Shown: positions 1 to 5,266 of the stretch, one piece after another
Numbering within the stretch: the first letter of the stretch is position 1
Layout: every line of letters begins with the position of its first letter
Assembly: GCA_023818745.1 (NCBI GenBank)
Contig: JAMWBY010000082.1
Coordinates: 1 to 5,395 of the forward strand
Origin: Candidatus Omnitrophota bacterium
GTDB lineage: Bacteria > Ratteibacteria > UBA8468 > B48-G9 > JAFGKM01
DNA length: 5,395 nt
Reading direction: 5' to 3'
Translations under genes and position numbers: made by a program
Notes under the pieces: model-generated
The model's database searches: none
Told to the model about the DNA's origin: nothing
The model's input: the letters and a program-made list of their open reading frames with translations, nothing else

Positions 1-243
1 TGAACTTGTTAATGGATATTTCCAGAATTGACCTACAAGTAAACTTGCAACTTCAAGACCTGATTTTCTTACTTTTTCTGCTACTTTTTTTACCTCACTT
101 TCTGTAGAGTTTAAATTAAGAATCCCACCTTCTTCTGAAGTATTCAACTCAACTCCTTCAAAACCTGCATCTTTCAATAGTTTCAGTCCATCTTCAAAAC
201 TAATATTTAAAGGAACAACTCCTATATTAATACTTTTCTTCAT
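1..243 (-). CDS. Sugar phosphate isomerase/epimerase, xylose-isomerase-like TIM barrel (N-terminal 81 residues; runs off the window)
   Basis: Read on the minus strand from ATG at 243, this frame stays open to the window edge, so the 3' end is missing. The protein starts MKKSINIGVVPLNISFEDGL and continues with a GFEGVEL segment (residues 27-33) and, near the edge, SLLVGQFWKYPLTS (residues 67-80). This is the usual opening of the AP-endonuclease-2/xylose-isomerase-like TIM-barrel family: first beta strand, helix, the G-x-E-L second strand with a conserved acidic residue (E32), then the strand carrying a small substrate-contacting motif. Full-length members are about 270-300 aa, so roughly 70% is missing. 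They interconvert sugar or sugar-phosphate epimers and aldose/ketose pairs in the cytoplasm, usually with a divalent metal. The start is fixed by a very strong SD (AAGGAGGAGG, 248-257), which overlaps the end of the preceding acetyltransferase gene. The two genes are 15 bp apart and surely co-transcribed. The exact substrate cannot be told from this fragment. Confidence 0.85.
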   Translation of the reverse strand, partial: MKKSINIGVVPLNISFEDGLKLLKDAGFEGVELNTSEEGGILNLNSTESEVKKVAEKVRKSGLEVASLLVGQFWKYPLTSS

Positions 244-247
244 TTTT

Positions 248-257
248 CCTCCTCCTT
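248..257 (-). promoter_or_regulatory. Strong Shine-Dalgarno site of the sugar isomerase gene
   Basis: The minus strand reads AAGGAGGAGG four bases before the ATG at 243, almost a full complement of the 16S rRNA 3' end. It lies just past the stop codon of the upstream acetyltransferase gene (259-261). This supports internal translation initiation in a polycistronic mRNA and contrasts with the SD-less start of the first gene of the same operon. Confidence 0.85.
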
Positions 258-258
258 T

Positions 259-1380
259 TTAAATATGGTCTAAAAATGGGAAATAAATTTCAATCGGGAA
301 AATTTTTTTTATTTTTTCACTAAAAACTCCACCTATTTTTAAGCCAGAACCTGAGACATTAAAGAATAATCTTACCATTTCTTCCTCTTTTAATTTTATC
401 ACATTTTTGCCTTCTTCAACAATCTTTAGTTTATTTTTTTCTTTTTTTATACCTGCCTTTTCTTTATTCTCTATTTCAAATATTATATCTTCTCCCTCCT
501 CCAACTGGCTTCCTATTAAGTTTTTATATAATTCAACTAACTTTCTTAAATTTATTATTTTTATCATACCTGCTGGAATTATACTCCATCCTGAACTTGC
601 TTCTAAAATTTTCTCAGGGATTTCTTCAAAATTTGGGAATTCAAGAGTAAAAGTTCTTTTTCCAAATCTTTCACTTAAATACTTTAAAATTCCCAATATT
701 AAAGTTTCATCTCCTGCCTGTTCATAGACCCTTGTTTCAAATCCGCTTGTTTCAATAACGACATACCCAAATTTATCATCTTGTTCAGAATAATATAAGG
801 CAGTATTGTATATTTTATATATATCTTTAAAGTAATTTTCATCTCTTTTTATTCTGTATTTTCTCTCATTATAGTTTTTGATAATTTTTTCAAGTATTTT
901 TTCTTCATTTAAATATCTTTTTGTTTTTACTGAACTTATATTCATTTTTTCAAGCCCTCTTGTGGTTATTGTAATTAAAACTACTTTTCCACCAATTTCA
1001 TAACCAAAATTTTTATATCTGTGTCTATCTCCCCATAATATTGAAAGTTCATATCCATCTTTTTTCATTTTTTTTATTGCCTCTTGCATTAAAATACTCA
1101 TATATCCTTTTCCTCTTTCTTCATATGCTGTTGAAACAGAACCTATGCCTCCAAATTTTAATTCTATTTGATTTTGTATTGTGAGTATTGGGAAAATTCT
1201 AACAAGTGAACATATCTTTTCATTTTCTTCTATTATTAAAATATTATCAAAATCTATATTTTCCTTTCTGCTCACATGCGGGTATCTATAAGAGAAATAA
1301 TTATAGGAATGTCCGTATGCATCTTCAAGGTATTTCATTACTTTTTCATAGTCATTTATATCTGGTGTTTTAATATTCAT
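259..1380 (-). CDS. Eis-like GNAT N-acetyltransferase with C-terminal SCP2-like domain
   Basis: A cytoplasmic acetyl-CoA-dependent N-acetyltransferase of 373 aa. The N-terminal GNAT domain is clear: a beta strand ending in GGIGSVSTAYEERGKGYMS (77-95) carries the acetyl-CoA pyrophosphate loop R-G-K-G-Y (89-93). It is followed by helix SILMQEAIKKMKKDGYEL and by WGDRHRYKNFGYEIGG (116-131), the conserved Y-x-x-F-G-Y element of this family. Residues 150-270 fit the second, degenerate GNAT lobe. Residues about 275-373 resemble the sterol-carrier-like C-terminal domain typical of Eis proteins, which are about 400 aa. Known Eis proteins acetylate aminoglycosides, polyamines or lysines; the acceptor here is unknown and I would not infer drug resistance. 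It is first in an operon with the sugar isomerase. The start is supported by the normal GNAT N-terminus and an extended -10 promoter ending 10 nt before the ATG; there is no SD, so the mRNA is probably leaderless. Confidence 0.85.
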   Translation of the reverse strand: MNIKTPDINDYEKVMKYLEDAYGHSYNYFSYRYPHVSRKENIDFDNILIIEENEKICSLVRIFPILTIQNQIELKFGGIGSVSTAYEERGKGYMSILMQEAIKKMKKDGYELSILWGDRHRYKNFGYEIGGKVVLITITTRGLEKMNISSVKTKRYLNEEKILEKIIKNYNERKYRIKRDENYFKDIYKIYNTALYYSEQDDKFGYVVIETSGFETRVYEQAGDETLILGILKYLSERFGKRTFTLEFPNFEEIPEKILEASSGWSIIPAGMIKIINLRKLVELYKNLIGSQLEEGEDIIFEIENKEKAGIKKEKNKLKIVEEGKNVIKLKEEEMVRLFFNVSGSGLKIGGVFSEKIKKIFPIEIYFPFLDHI

Positions 1381-1390
1381 ATCAATTTTT

Positions 1391-1418
1391 ATTATAACAT
1401 ATATTTTGATTTTCCAAA
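1391..1418 (-). promoter_or_regulatory. Extended -10 promoter of the acetyltransferase/isomerase operon
   Basis: On the minus strand TATAAT (1391-1396) is preceded by TG plus one base (TGTTATAAT), a textbook extended -10. The -35 is weak: TTTGGA at 1413-1418 with a 16-nt spacer, as expected when an extended -10 is present. The -10 ends 10 nt before the ATG at 1380, so transcription should start only about 3-5 nt upstream of the start codon, with no room for an SD. Confidence 0.7.
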
Positions 1419-1439
1419 TAAAATAAGATGATGTATAAT
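1411..1439 (+). promoter_or_regulatory. Promoter of the Cof-type HAD phosphatase gene
   Basis: The plus strand has a perfect TATAAT at 1434-1439, with TTTCCA (4 of 6 matches to TTGACA) at 1411-1416 and a 17-nt spacer. Its -35 region uses almost the same bases as the -35 of the divergent operon promoter (1413-1418). The -10 ends 10 nt before the ATG at 1450, and no SD-like sequence lies between, so this gene too is probably leaderless. Confidence 0.65.
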
Positions 1440-1449
1440 ATTAACCCTT

Positions 1450-2280
1450 ATGATAAAGCTACTTTCACTTGACCTTGATGGGACTTTGCTTGATAGTAAA
1501 GGGAAAATAAGCAAAGAAGACAAAATAATTCTTAAGAAATTTGCAGAAAAAGGCGGAATTATTGTTCTTGCCTCTGGAAGAATGACTAATTGTGTTTCTT
1601 TTTATTCAAAAATTCTTGGAATTGATACACCTTTGATTGTTTATAATGGCGCTATGGTAAGATTAAGAGAAGTTGAAAAAAGAAAAATTATTTATCATAA
1701 ACCAGTTCCTTTAAAATATTCAAGATATATAATTAATTACTGTATTGAAAATAGATTTTTACTGAATTTTTATTACAACGATTCTCTTTATGCTCAAAAA
1801 GAACCTTCTTTAAAAAAATATGCAGAAATTTATTCAAATCAAACAGGAGCAAAATATAAATTTATAAAAGATTTAATGACTATGAGTAATAAAAAACCAA
1901 CAAAACTTATACTTATTACAGATTCAAAACACAAAGATATAACAAAAACAAGGGATTATCAGTATGAGTATTTCAAAAAAATTTTTGGAGAAAAATTAAA
2001 TCTTGTTAAGACAAATCCAGAATATCTTGAATTTATGAATAAGAATGTAAACAAAGGAAAAGGACTTGAAAAACTTGCAAAATACTACAAAATAAAAAGA
2101 GATGAAATAATTGCTTTTGGCGATGGAGAAAATGATATAGAAATGCTTTTATATGCTGGAATTTCTGTTGTTCCTAAAAATGCAAAAGAAAAGGTCAAAA
2201 AAATTGCTTCTGTCGTCTCTGATTACACAAATGACCAATCATATATTGCCAAATTTTTAAAAGTTTTTTTATCTTTATAA
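1450..2280 (+). CDS. Cof-type HAD-IIB family hydrolase (probable sugar phosphatase)
   Basis: A cytoplasmic Mg2+-dependent phosphatase of the haloacid dehalogenase superfamily, 276 aa, the normal length for the Cof/YbiV/YidA group. All four HAD motifs are present: motif I DLDGTLLDS with nucleophile D8 and acid/base D10; motif II ASGR with S42; motif III K202 in the NKGKGL segment; motif IV FGDGEND with metal ligands D225 and D229. Residues about 85-195 form the C2B cap between motifs II and III, which sets substrate choice. Family members dephosphorylate sugar phosphates, FMN, pyridoxal phosphate or nucleotides; the substrate cannot be assigned, though nearby sugar genes make a sugar phosphate plausible. 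The start is secure because the nucleophile sits at the usual distance from the N-terminus. It is the only plus-strand gene here, is transcribed from its own promoter with almost no leader, and its stop codon lies within the last 6 bp of the convergent GH4 gene. Confidence 0.93.
   Translation: MIKLLSLDLDGTLLDSKGKISKEDKIILKKFAEKGGIIVLASGRMTNCVSFYSKILGIDTPLIVYNGAMVRLREVEKRKIIYHKPVPLKYSRYIINYCIENRFLLNFYYNDSLYAQKEPSLKKYAEIYSNQTGAKYKFIKDLMTMSNKKPTKLILITDSKHKDITKTRDYQYEYFKKIFGEKLNLVKTNPEYLEFMNKNVNKGKGLEKLAKYYKIKRDEIIAFGDGENDIEMLLYAGISVVPKNAKEKVKKIASVVSDYTNDQSYIAKFLKVFLSL
2275..2280. other. Tail-to-tail overlap: shared palindrome TTATAA holds both stop codons
   Basis: The plus-strand HAD gene ends with TAA at 2278-2280 and the minus-strand GH4 gene ends with TAA read from 2277 to 2275. 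Together they occupy the self-complementary hexamer TTATAA. There is no intergenic space and no GC-rich hairpin with a T-run nearby, so each transcript probably extends into the 3' part of the opposing gene. Confidence 0.9.
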
Positions 2281-3600
2281 TTTTATAGTTTTAAATTGAG
2301 GTAGATAATCTTTATTTATTTCAAACAATTCTTTAACCATCTCTTTTATTTCTCGTAAAGAAAGAACACTTGCACTTACAGGGTCATAACATGCAGCATG
2401 ATAAACCATTTCTGCATTTCCAGTTAAAGCACCTTCAACGGCCATTTCTTCAACTGCTATGTTTATATTATTTAATGCAGCACATTGTGGTGGTAAAGGA
2501 CCAACATATATATAATTAAAACCTCTTCTATTGACAAGAACAGGGACTTCAACACAGGCATCATATGGAAGATTTGTAATTATATTCTTATTAGGAACAT
2601 TACCATTGAATATATATGGTTCTCCTCCTAAATAAGCATTAATTATATAAGCAGCATATTCTTTTCCCCTTTCAAGGTCTATAGGTTGTTGAAGATATTT
2701 TTTTATTTCATCTTTCCATATATCCTCTCTTTTAAGATATTCTTTTAAAATATAACCATATTCACCTGGATTCCAGCCAGTCCCAGGAAGACAATATTTT
2801 TCAATTAAGTCCTGTCTTTTTCTAAACCACCAGTTATATTCTGAATTATGCCCACTTGACTCTGTCACATAATATCCTAATGCAAGAAACATTTCATTTC
2901 TTACAATCTCTTCTTTATATATTTTTTCATTTTCAGTAATAACTTTTTTTATTAAAGGATATGCATCTTGTCCATCTTTTTTGAATTCAATAAACCATGC
3001 CTGATGATTAATTCCAGCACAAACATAATCAATCTGATCAATCTTTGCCCCTATCCAGTTAGCCAGCATTTCTGCTGTGCCCTGGACACTATGGCATAAA
3101 CCAGTTATTTTTAGATGTGGAAAACTCTTTTGCATTGCTTTACATAACATTGCCATTGGATTTGTATAATTTAGAAAAATAGATTCAGGACAAAGTTGTT
3201 CAATATCCTTGCATATATCAAGCATAATAGGGATTGTTCTTAACGCACGAAAAATTCCAGCAACACCTCTTGTATCTCCAACACAGAAATCAACTCCATA
3301 TTTTTTAGGAATTTCTACATCATATCTCCACACTTTCACTCCACCGGCAAGTATTGTACATATGACTGCATCTGCATTTTTTAATGCTTTTTTTCTGTCC
3401 ATTGTAACTTCAAGTTTTGCAGGATATTTCCCAGTTGCAATAATTTTTTCAACTGCTTTTTTTATAAATTCAAGTCGTTCTTCATCTATATCCATTAAAG
3501 AAATAGTAGCGTCCTGTAAGAGAGGAAAAGTCAGAATATCTTTTACAAGAGCCCTTGTAAAACCGAAACTACCTGCACCTATAAAAGCAATTTTTGCCAC
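2275..3600 (-). CDS. melA: Glycoside hydrolase family 4, MelA-like alpha-galactosidase (NAD+/Mn2+-dependent)
   Basis: A cytoplasmic GH4 glycosidase of 441 aa, full length for the family. GH4 enzymes cleave glycosides by oxidation at C3, elimination and re-reduction, using tightly bound NAD+ and Mn2+. The Rossmann dinucleotide site is at the N-terminus (FIGAGS, 6-11; acidic D37 and D39 after the second strand). The family signatures follow: GDT at 108-110, ALRTIP at 119-124, NYTNPMAM at 144-151, GLCHSVQGTAE at 167-177 and CAGINH at 194-199. C169 and H199 match the metal-binding Cys and His. The CHSV motif, the VTESSGHNSEY stretch (245-255) and the PYDACVEVPVLV segment follow E. coli MelA closely, so alpha-galactosidase (melibiose, raffinose-type sugars) is the best call; alpha-glucosidase or alpha-glucuronidase activity is possible. 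The usual D-T-x-G-P-G-G loop reads DTRGVAG here. The start codon is GTG. No transporter gene is visible beside it. Confidence 0.9.
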   Translation of the reverse strand: MAKIAFIGAGSFGFTRALVKDILTFPLLQDATISLMDIDEERLEFIKKAVEKIIATGKYPAKLEVTMDRKKALKNADAVICTILAGGVKVWRYDVEIPKKYGVDFCVGDTRGVAGIFRALRTIPIMLDICKDIEQLCPESIFLNYTNPMAMLCKAMQKSFPHLKITGLCHSVQGTAEMLANWIGAKIDQIDYVCAGINHQAWFIEFKKDGQDAYPLIKKVITENEKIYKEEIVRNEMFLALGYYVTESSGHNSEYNWWFRKRQDLIEKYCLPGTGWNPGEYGYILKEYLKREDIWKDEIKKYLQQPIDLERGKEYAAYIINAYLGGEPYIFNGNVPNKNIITNLPYDACVEVPVLVNRRGFNYIYVGPLPPQCAALNNINIAVEEMAVEGALTGNAEMVYHAACYDPVSASVLSLREIKEMVKELFEINKDYLPQFKTIKL

Positions 3601-3603
3601 GCG

Positions 3604-3612
3604 TTCCTCCTT
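3604..3612 (-). promoter_or_regulatory. Shine-Dalgarno site fixing the GTG start of the GH4 gene
   Basis: The minus strand reads AAGGAGGAA, placing the AGGAGG core about 5 nt before GTG at 3600-3598. There is no ATG at a suitable distance, and the protein begins directly at its Rossmann strand (AKIAFIGAGS), so the GTG start is well supported. Confidence 0.85.
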
Positions 3613-3631
3613 TTTTATAAAAAGTTAAATA

Positions 3632-3659
3632 ATTTTAAACTATTAACAAATTGTGTCAA
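3632..3659 (-). promoter_or_regulatory. Sigma70-type promoter of the GH4 gene
   Basis: On the minus strand a perfect TTGACA (3654-3659) and TAAAAT (3632-3637, 5 of 6 matches) are separated by 16 nt. Transcription should start near 3625, giving a leader of about 25 nt that contains the SD. It lies in the 111-bp gap after the thioredoxin-like gene, so the GH4 gene can be expressed independently of the ccdA operon. Confidence 0.75.
3643..3659 (-). promoter_or_regulatory. Possible operator: imperfect palindrome over the GH4 promoter -35
   Basis: TTGACACAATTTGTTAA is a 17-bp imperfect inverted repeat (six of eight position pairs complementary around a central A) that includes the whole -35 box. 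Its position would suit a repressor controlling a sugar-utilisation gene. AT-rich DNA produces such repeats by chance, and no regulator gene is in the window. Confidence 0.25.
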
Positions 3660-3681
3660 TATATGACTTTTAGAAGGACAT

Positions 3682-3704
3682 ATCAAATCTATAGAGTATT
3701 TGAT
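3682..3704. repeat. Short inverted repeat downstream of the thioredoxin-like gene
   Basis: ATCAAAT (3682-3688) and ATTTGAT (3698-3704) form a perfect 7-bp inverted repeat around a 9-nt loop, just past the stop codon of the minus-strand gene at 3712. The stem is all A/T but for one G-C pair, and on the minus strand it is not followed by a T-run. It is at best a weak terminator or RNA 3'-end structure, and it may be a chance repeat. Confidence 0.3.
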
Positions 3705-3711
3705 TATCTTT

Positions 3712-4242
3712 TTATTTCTCTATGGTCTCTAATATAGAATTTATATACTTTAATAGTTCCTCCTCGCTACAATAATTTGATGTGAATAATACTTGATTTT
3801 TTTTATTTATAAATATTAAAGCAGGATCAGAAAGTTTTTTTAGATATTCTGCATATGCTTTAATTATATCAAGTTTATAGTCAGAAAAATCGTTTATGAA
3901 TGTCCACTTTATACCTAACTCATCAGCAATTATTTTAAGGTCACTTGTTGGACAACTTGCAAGAGTAATTGTTACAAAAATAATCTTATCTTTATATATT
4001 TTATAAAGTTTTGTTAATTGTTTAAGCTGTTTCACTGTATTAGGTGCTATACTTCCACCACAATATACTTTCATAAACTGAAGAATTTTGGGTTTTTCTT
4101 TATATTTATACAGTTGAAAGTCATTTCCATAAATATCCTTTGCAATAATATCGGGTGCCAATTTTTTATCTCCAAATATTGTCGTAGATAAAAAAACATA
4201 AATAAGACCAATTAAAAACAATAAAAAAAACTTATTTTTCAT
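3712..4242 (-). CDS. Exported thioredoxin-fold (TlpA/redoxin-like) protein with a CGGS active site
   Basis: A 176-aa protein with a short positive start (MKNK) and a hydrophobic segment at 5-23 with no lipobox cysteine. This is a signal peptide or anchor that places the domain outside the cytoplasmic membrane. The rest follows the TlpA/redoxin pattern: AP-DIIAKDIYGNDFQLYKYK (29-48), a strand ILQFMKVYC (53-61) into the active-site helix, a strand IIFVTITLASC (87-97), and DPALIFINKKNQVLF (139-153) with the likely cis-proline P140. Where TlpA/ResA proteins have C-x-x-C, this reads C61-G-G-S64, so the resolving cysteine is absent. Two other cysteines exist, C97 and C158, and one could resolve a disulfide, as in some peroxiredoxins. 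It lies 10 bp after ccdA; its SD (AGGGGAG) overlaps the ccdA stop, so the two are co-translated. Its likely role is a periplasmic thiol reductase or peroxidase-like partner fed by CcdA; the target (cytochrome c maturation, oxidised proteins, peroxides) is unknown. Confidence 0.78.
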   Translation of the reverse strand: MKNKFFLLFLIGLIYVFLSTTIFGDKKLAPDIIAKDIYGNDFQLYKYKEKPKILQFMKVYCGGSIAPNTVKQLKQLTKLYKIYKDKIIFVTITLASCPTSDLKIIADELGIKWTFINDFSDYKLDIIKAYAEYLKKLSDPALIFINKKNQVLFTSNYCSEEELLKYINSILETIEK

Positions 4243-4252
4243 TTTTTCTCCC

Positions 4253-4942
4253 CTATTTTATTAATGAAACAAATTTTGGTCCAAAAACTGCAATGGTTAA
4301 ACCTATTAAAATCATTAAAATAGCAATTATTTTGGTTATTATGTTGCCTGCCTTTACAATTTTTATTTGCAGTTTTTCCCTCACAGTTCCACCTAAAACG
4401 GCTAATGGAATTACAGGAACACCATGACCTAATCCAAATATAAATAGTAGAAAACTGCCACCCAAAATTGTTATTTCCTTTGCCATAATATACACTATTG
4501 CTGGCATTATTAAAGCAGTAGCACACGGTGCCCAACCAAGAGCAAACAAAACACCAAGCAAAAAAGATGATATGACAATCGGTAAATTCATAATTTTAAA
4601 TCCAAATTGTTGAAAAAAAGTAATACTATTACCTTTACCTGAAAAATGTTTTAGAATACCGAGTTGTTGCATGCCAAAATAAATAAGAATAAATCCAGCA
4701 AATATAAAGAAAATATGGGAGTATCTTAAAAACTGTCCCAGATAGGAGACAAATAAACCAAATATGAAAAATACCAAACTTAAACCAGCAGTGAAAGATA
4801 TTCCAAGTATCAAGCCCTGTTTTATATTTTTGCTTTCACCAATAATAAAAGAAACAGTTGCAACAAGTATTGCTATTGAACATGGCGATAAACTTGTCAT
4901 TATACCAAGTAAAAACATTCCCAAAATTGTAATATTTTCCAT
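4253..4942 (-). CDS. ccdA: CcdA/DsbD-type transmembrane thiol-disulfide electron carrier
   Basis: A polytopic membrane protein of 229 aa, the standard length for CcdA. It passes electrons from cytoplasmic thioredoxin to thioredoxin-like proteins on the outer face of the membrane. About six hydrophobic helices can be read: roughly 4-32, 41-68, 75-96, 120-150, 158-185 and 200-222. The two redox-active cysteines are in the expected places: C21 in the SLSPC motif of the first helix and C140 in the GWAPC motif of the fourth. The two halves repeat each other (G-x-x-x-x-x-SPC and G-x-x-x-x-x-GWAPC), as in the DsbD central domain. There is no fused thioredoxin domain, so it needs separate partners; the redoxin-like gene immediately downstream is the obvious one. 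ATG at 4942 is preceded by AAGGAG and an in-frame stop lies just upstream, so the start is firm. Whether it serves cytochrome c biogenesis cannot be decided, since no ccs/res genes are seen. Confidence 0.92.
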   Translation of the reverse strand: MENITILGMFLLGIMTSLSPCSIAILVATVSFIIGESKNIKQGLILGISFTAGLSLVFFIFGLFVSYLGQFLRYSHIFFIFAGFILIYFGMQQLGILKHFSGKGNSITFFQQFGFKIMNLPIVISSFLLGVLFALGWAPCATALIMPAIVYIMAKEITILGGSFLLFIFGLGHGVPVIPLAVLGGTVREKLQIKIVKAGNIITKIIAILMILIGLTIAVFGPKFVSLIK

Positions 4943-4960
4943 CTTACTCCTTTTATTTTG

Positions 4961-5031
4961 GTTGTCTTAATTTCAAGTTTTATACTCATTCTTCAATATT
5001 TGATAAGAAATTTTTATAATAAGTTGTCTTA
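4961..5031. repeat. Short direct repeats in the ccdA leader
   Basis: Two words are repeated in the same order and orientation. GTTGTCTTA occurs at 4961-4969 and 5023-5031 (TAAGACAAC on the ccdA strand), and ACTCATTC occurs at 4984-4991 and again just beyond this interval at 5034-5041. A third GTTGTCT is at 5346-5352. The upstream TAAGACAAC copy lies in a small inverted repeat, ATAAG-ACAA-CTTAT on the ccdA strand (5019-5032). They could be protein-binding sites or leader RNA structure. The function is unknown. Confidence 0.4.
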
Positions 5032-5085
5032 TAACTCATTCAAAATTACCACATCAATAAAACTTAAAATAATAAATATCGTCAT
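5029..5085 (-). CDS. Candidate 18-codon leader ORF in the ccdA transcript
   Basis: ATG at 5085 opens a frame of 18 codons, MTIFIILSFIDVVILNEL, ending in TAA at 5031-5029. The ATG is 11 nt from the end of the ccdA promoter -10 box, almost the same distance as the two probable leaderless genes at 1380 and 1450, so it could be translated as a leaderless ORF. The peptide is hydrophobic and resembles nothing I know. Its stop codon lies inside the inverted repeat at 5019-5032. A chance ORF of this size in AT-rich DNA is quite possible. Confidence 0.22.
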   Translation of the reverse strand: MTIFIILSFIDVVILNEL

Positions 5086-5096
5086 AAACGCTTCTT

Positions 5097-5125
5097 ATTT
5101 TACTTGCTTTCTTTCAATCTGTCAA
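5097..5125 (-). promoter_or_regulatory. Sigma70-type promoter of the ccdA operon
   Basis: On the minus strand a perfect TTGACA (5120-5125) is followed after exactly 17 nt by TAAAAT (5097-5102). This is the best full-consensus promoter in the window, and its -10 is the same hexamer as in the GH4 promoter. Transcription should start near 5090, leaving a leader of about 147 nt before the ccdA ATG. Confidence 0.75.
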
Positions 5126-5266
5126 AGTATAAATTTTTTAAGAAAATCTTTTCTGTTTTCCTAAAATCTATAACAATCATTCAGTCCATTTTCTTGATTT
5201 TTGGTTTTTAAATTGCTATATTTTTAAATTAATACTCTTATTAAATAATTAATCAATTCTCATATC

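Noticed and set aside
407..727. Plus-strand open frame of 106 codons opposite the acetyltransferase gene
   Set aside because: It is antisense to a well-recognised GNAT gene, is rich in Phe/Ser/Ile from reading AT-rich codons backwards, and has no recognisable domain.
3209..3628. Plus-strand open frame of 139 codons opposite the GH4 gene
   Set aside because: It is fully antisense to the conserved N-terminal half of the GH4 protein, and its composition shows no family pattern.
3682..3704. Rho-independent terminator for the ccdA operon
   Set aside because: The 7-bp stem is nearly all A/T and has no T-run after it on the minus strand. I list it only as an inverted repeat.
4239..4535. Minus-strand open frame of 98 codons inside ccdA in another frame
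   Set aside because: It is rich in Cys, Asn and Trp because it reads the ccdA codons out of frame; the ccdA frame holds the conserved GWAPC motif and helices.
4764..4970. Plus-strand open frame of 68 codons over the ccdA start
   Set aside because: It is antisense to the ccdA N-terminus including its SPC motif and has no SD or known domain.
4903..4989. Minus-strand 29-codon frame from an ATG at 4989 running across the ccdA start
   Set aside because: It is out of frame with ccdA and lacks an SD. ccdA itself has a good SD and an in-frame stop just upstream, so its start at 4942 stands.
4943..5090. Known riboswitch or T-box in the ccdA leader
   Set aside because: I find no GC-bearing helices, no recognisable riboswitch core and no terminator/antiterminator pair; only weak A/T repeats.
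4958..5164. Plus-strand open frame of 68 codons in the ccdA upstream region
   Set aside because: No SD precedes it, it covers the ccdA promoter and leader on the opposite strand, and the peptide looks like random AT-rich translation.
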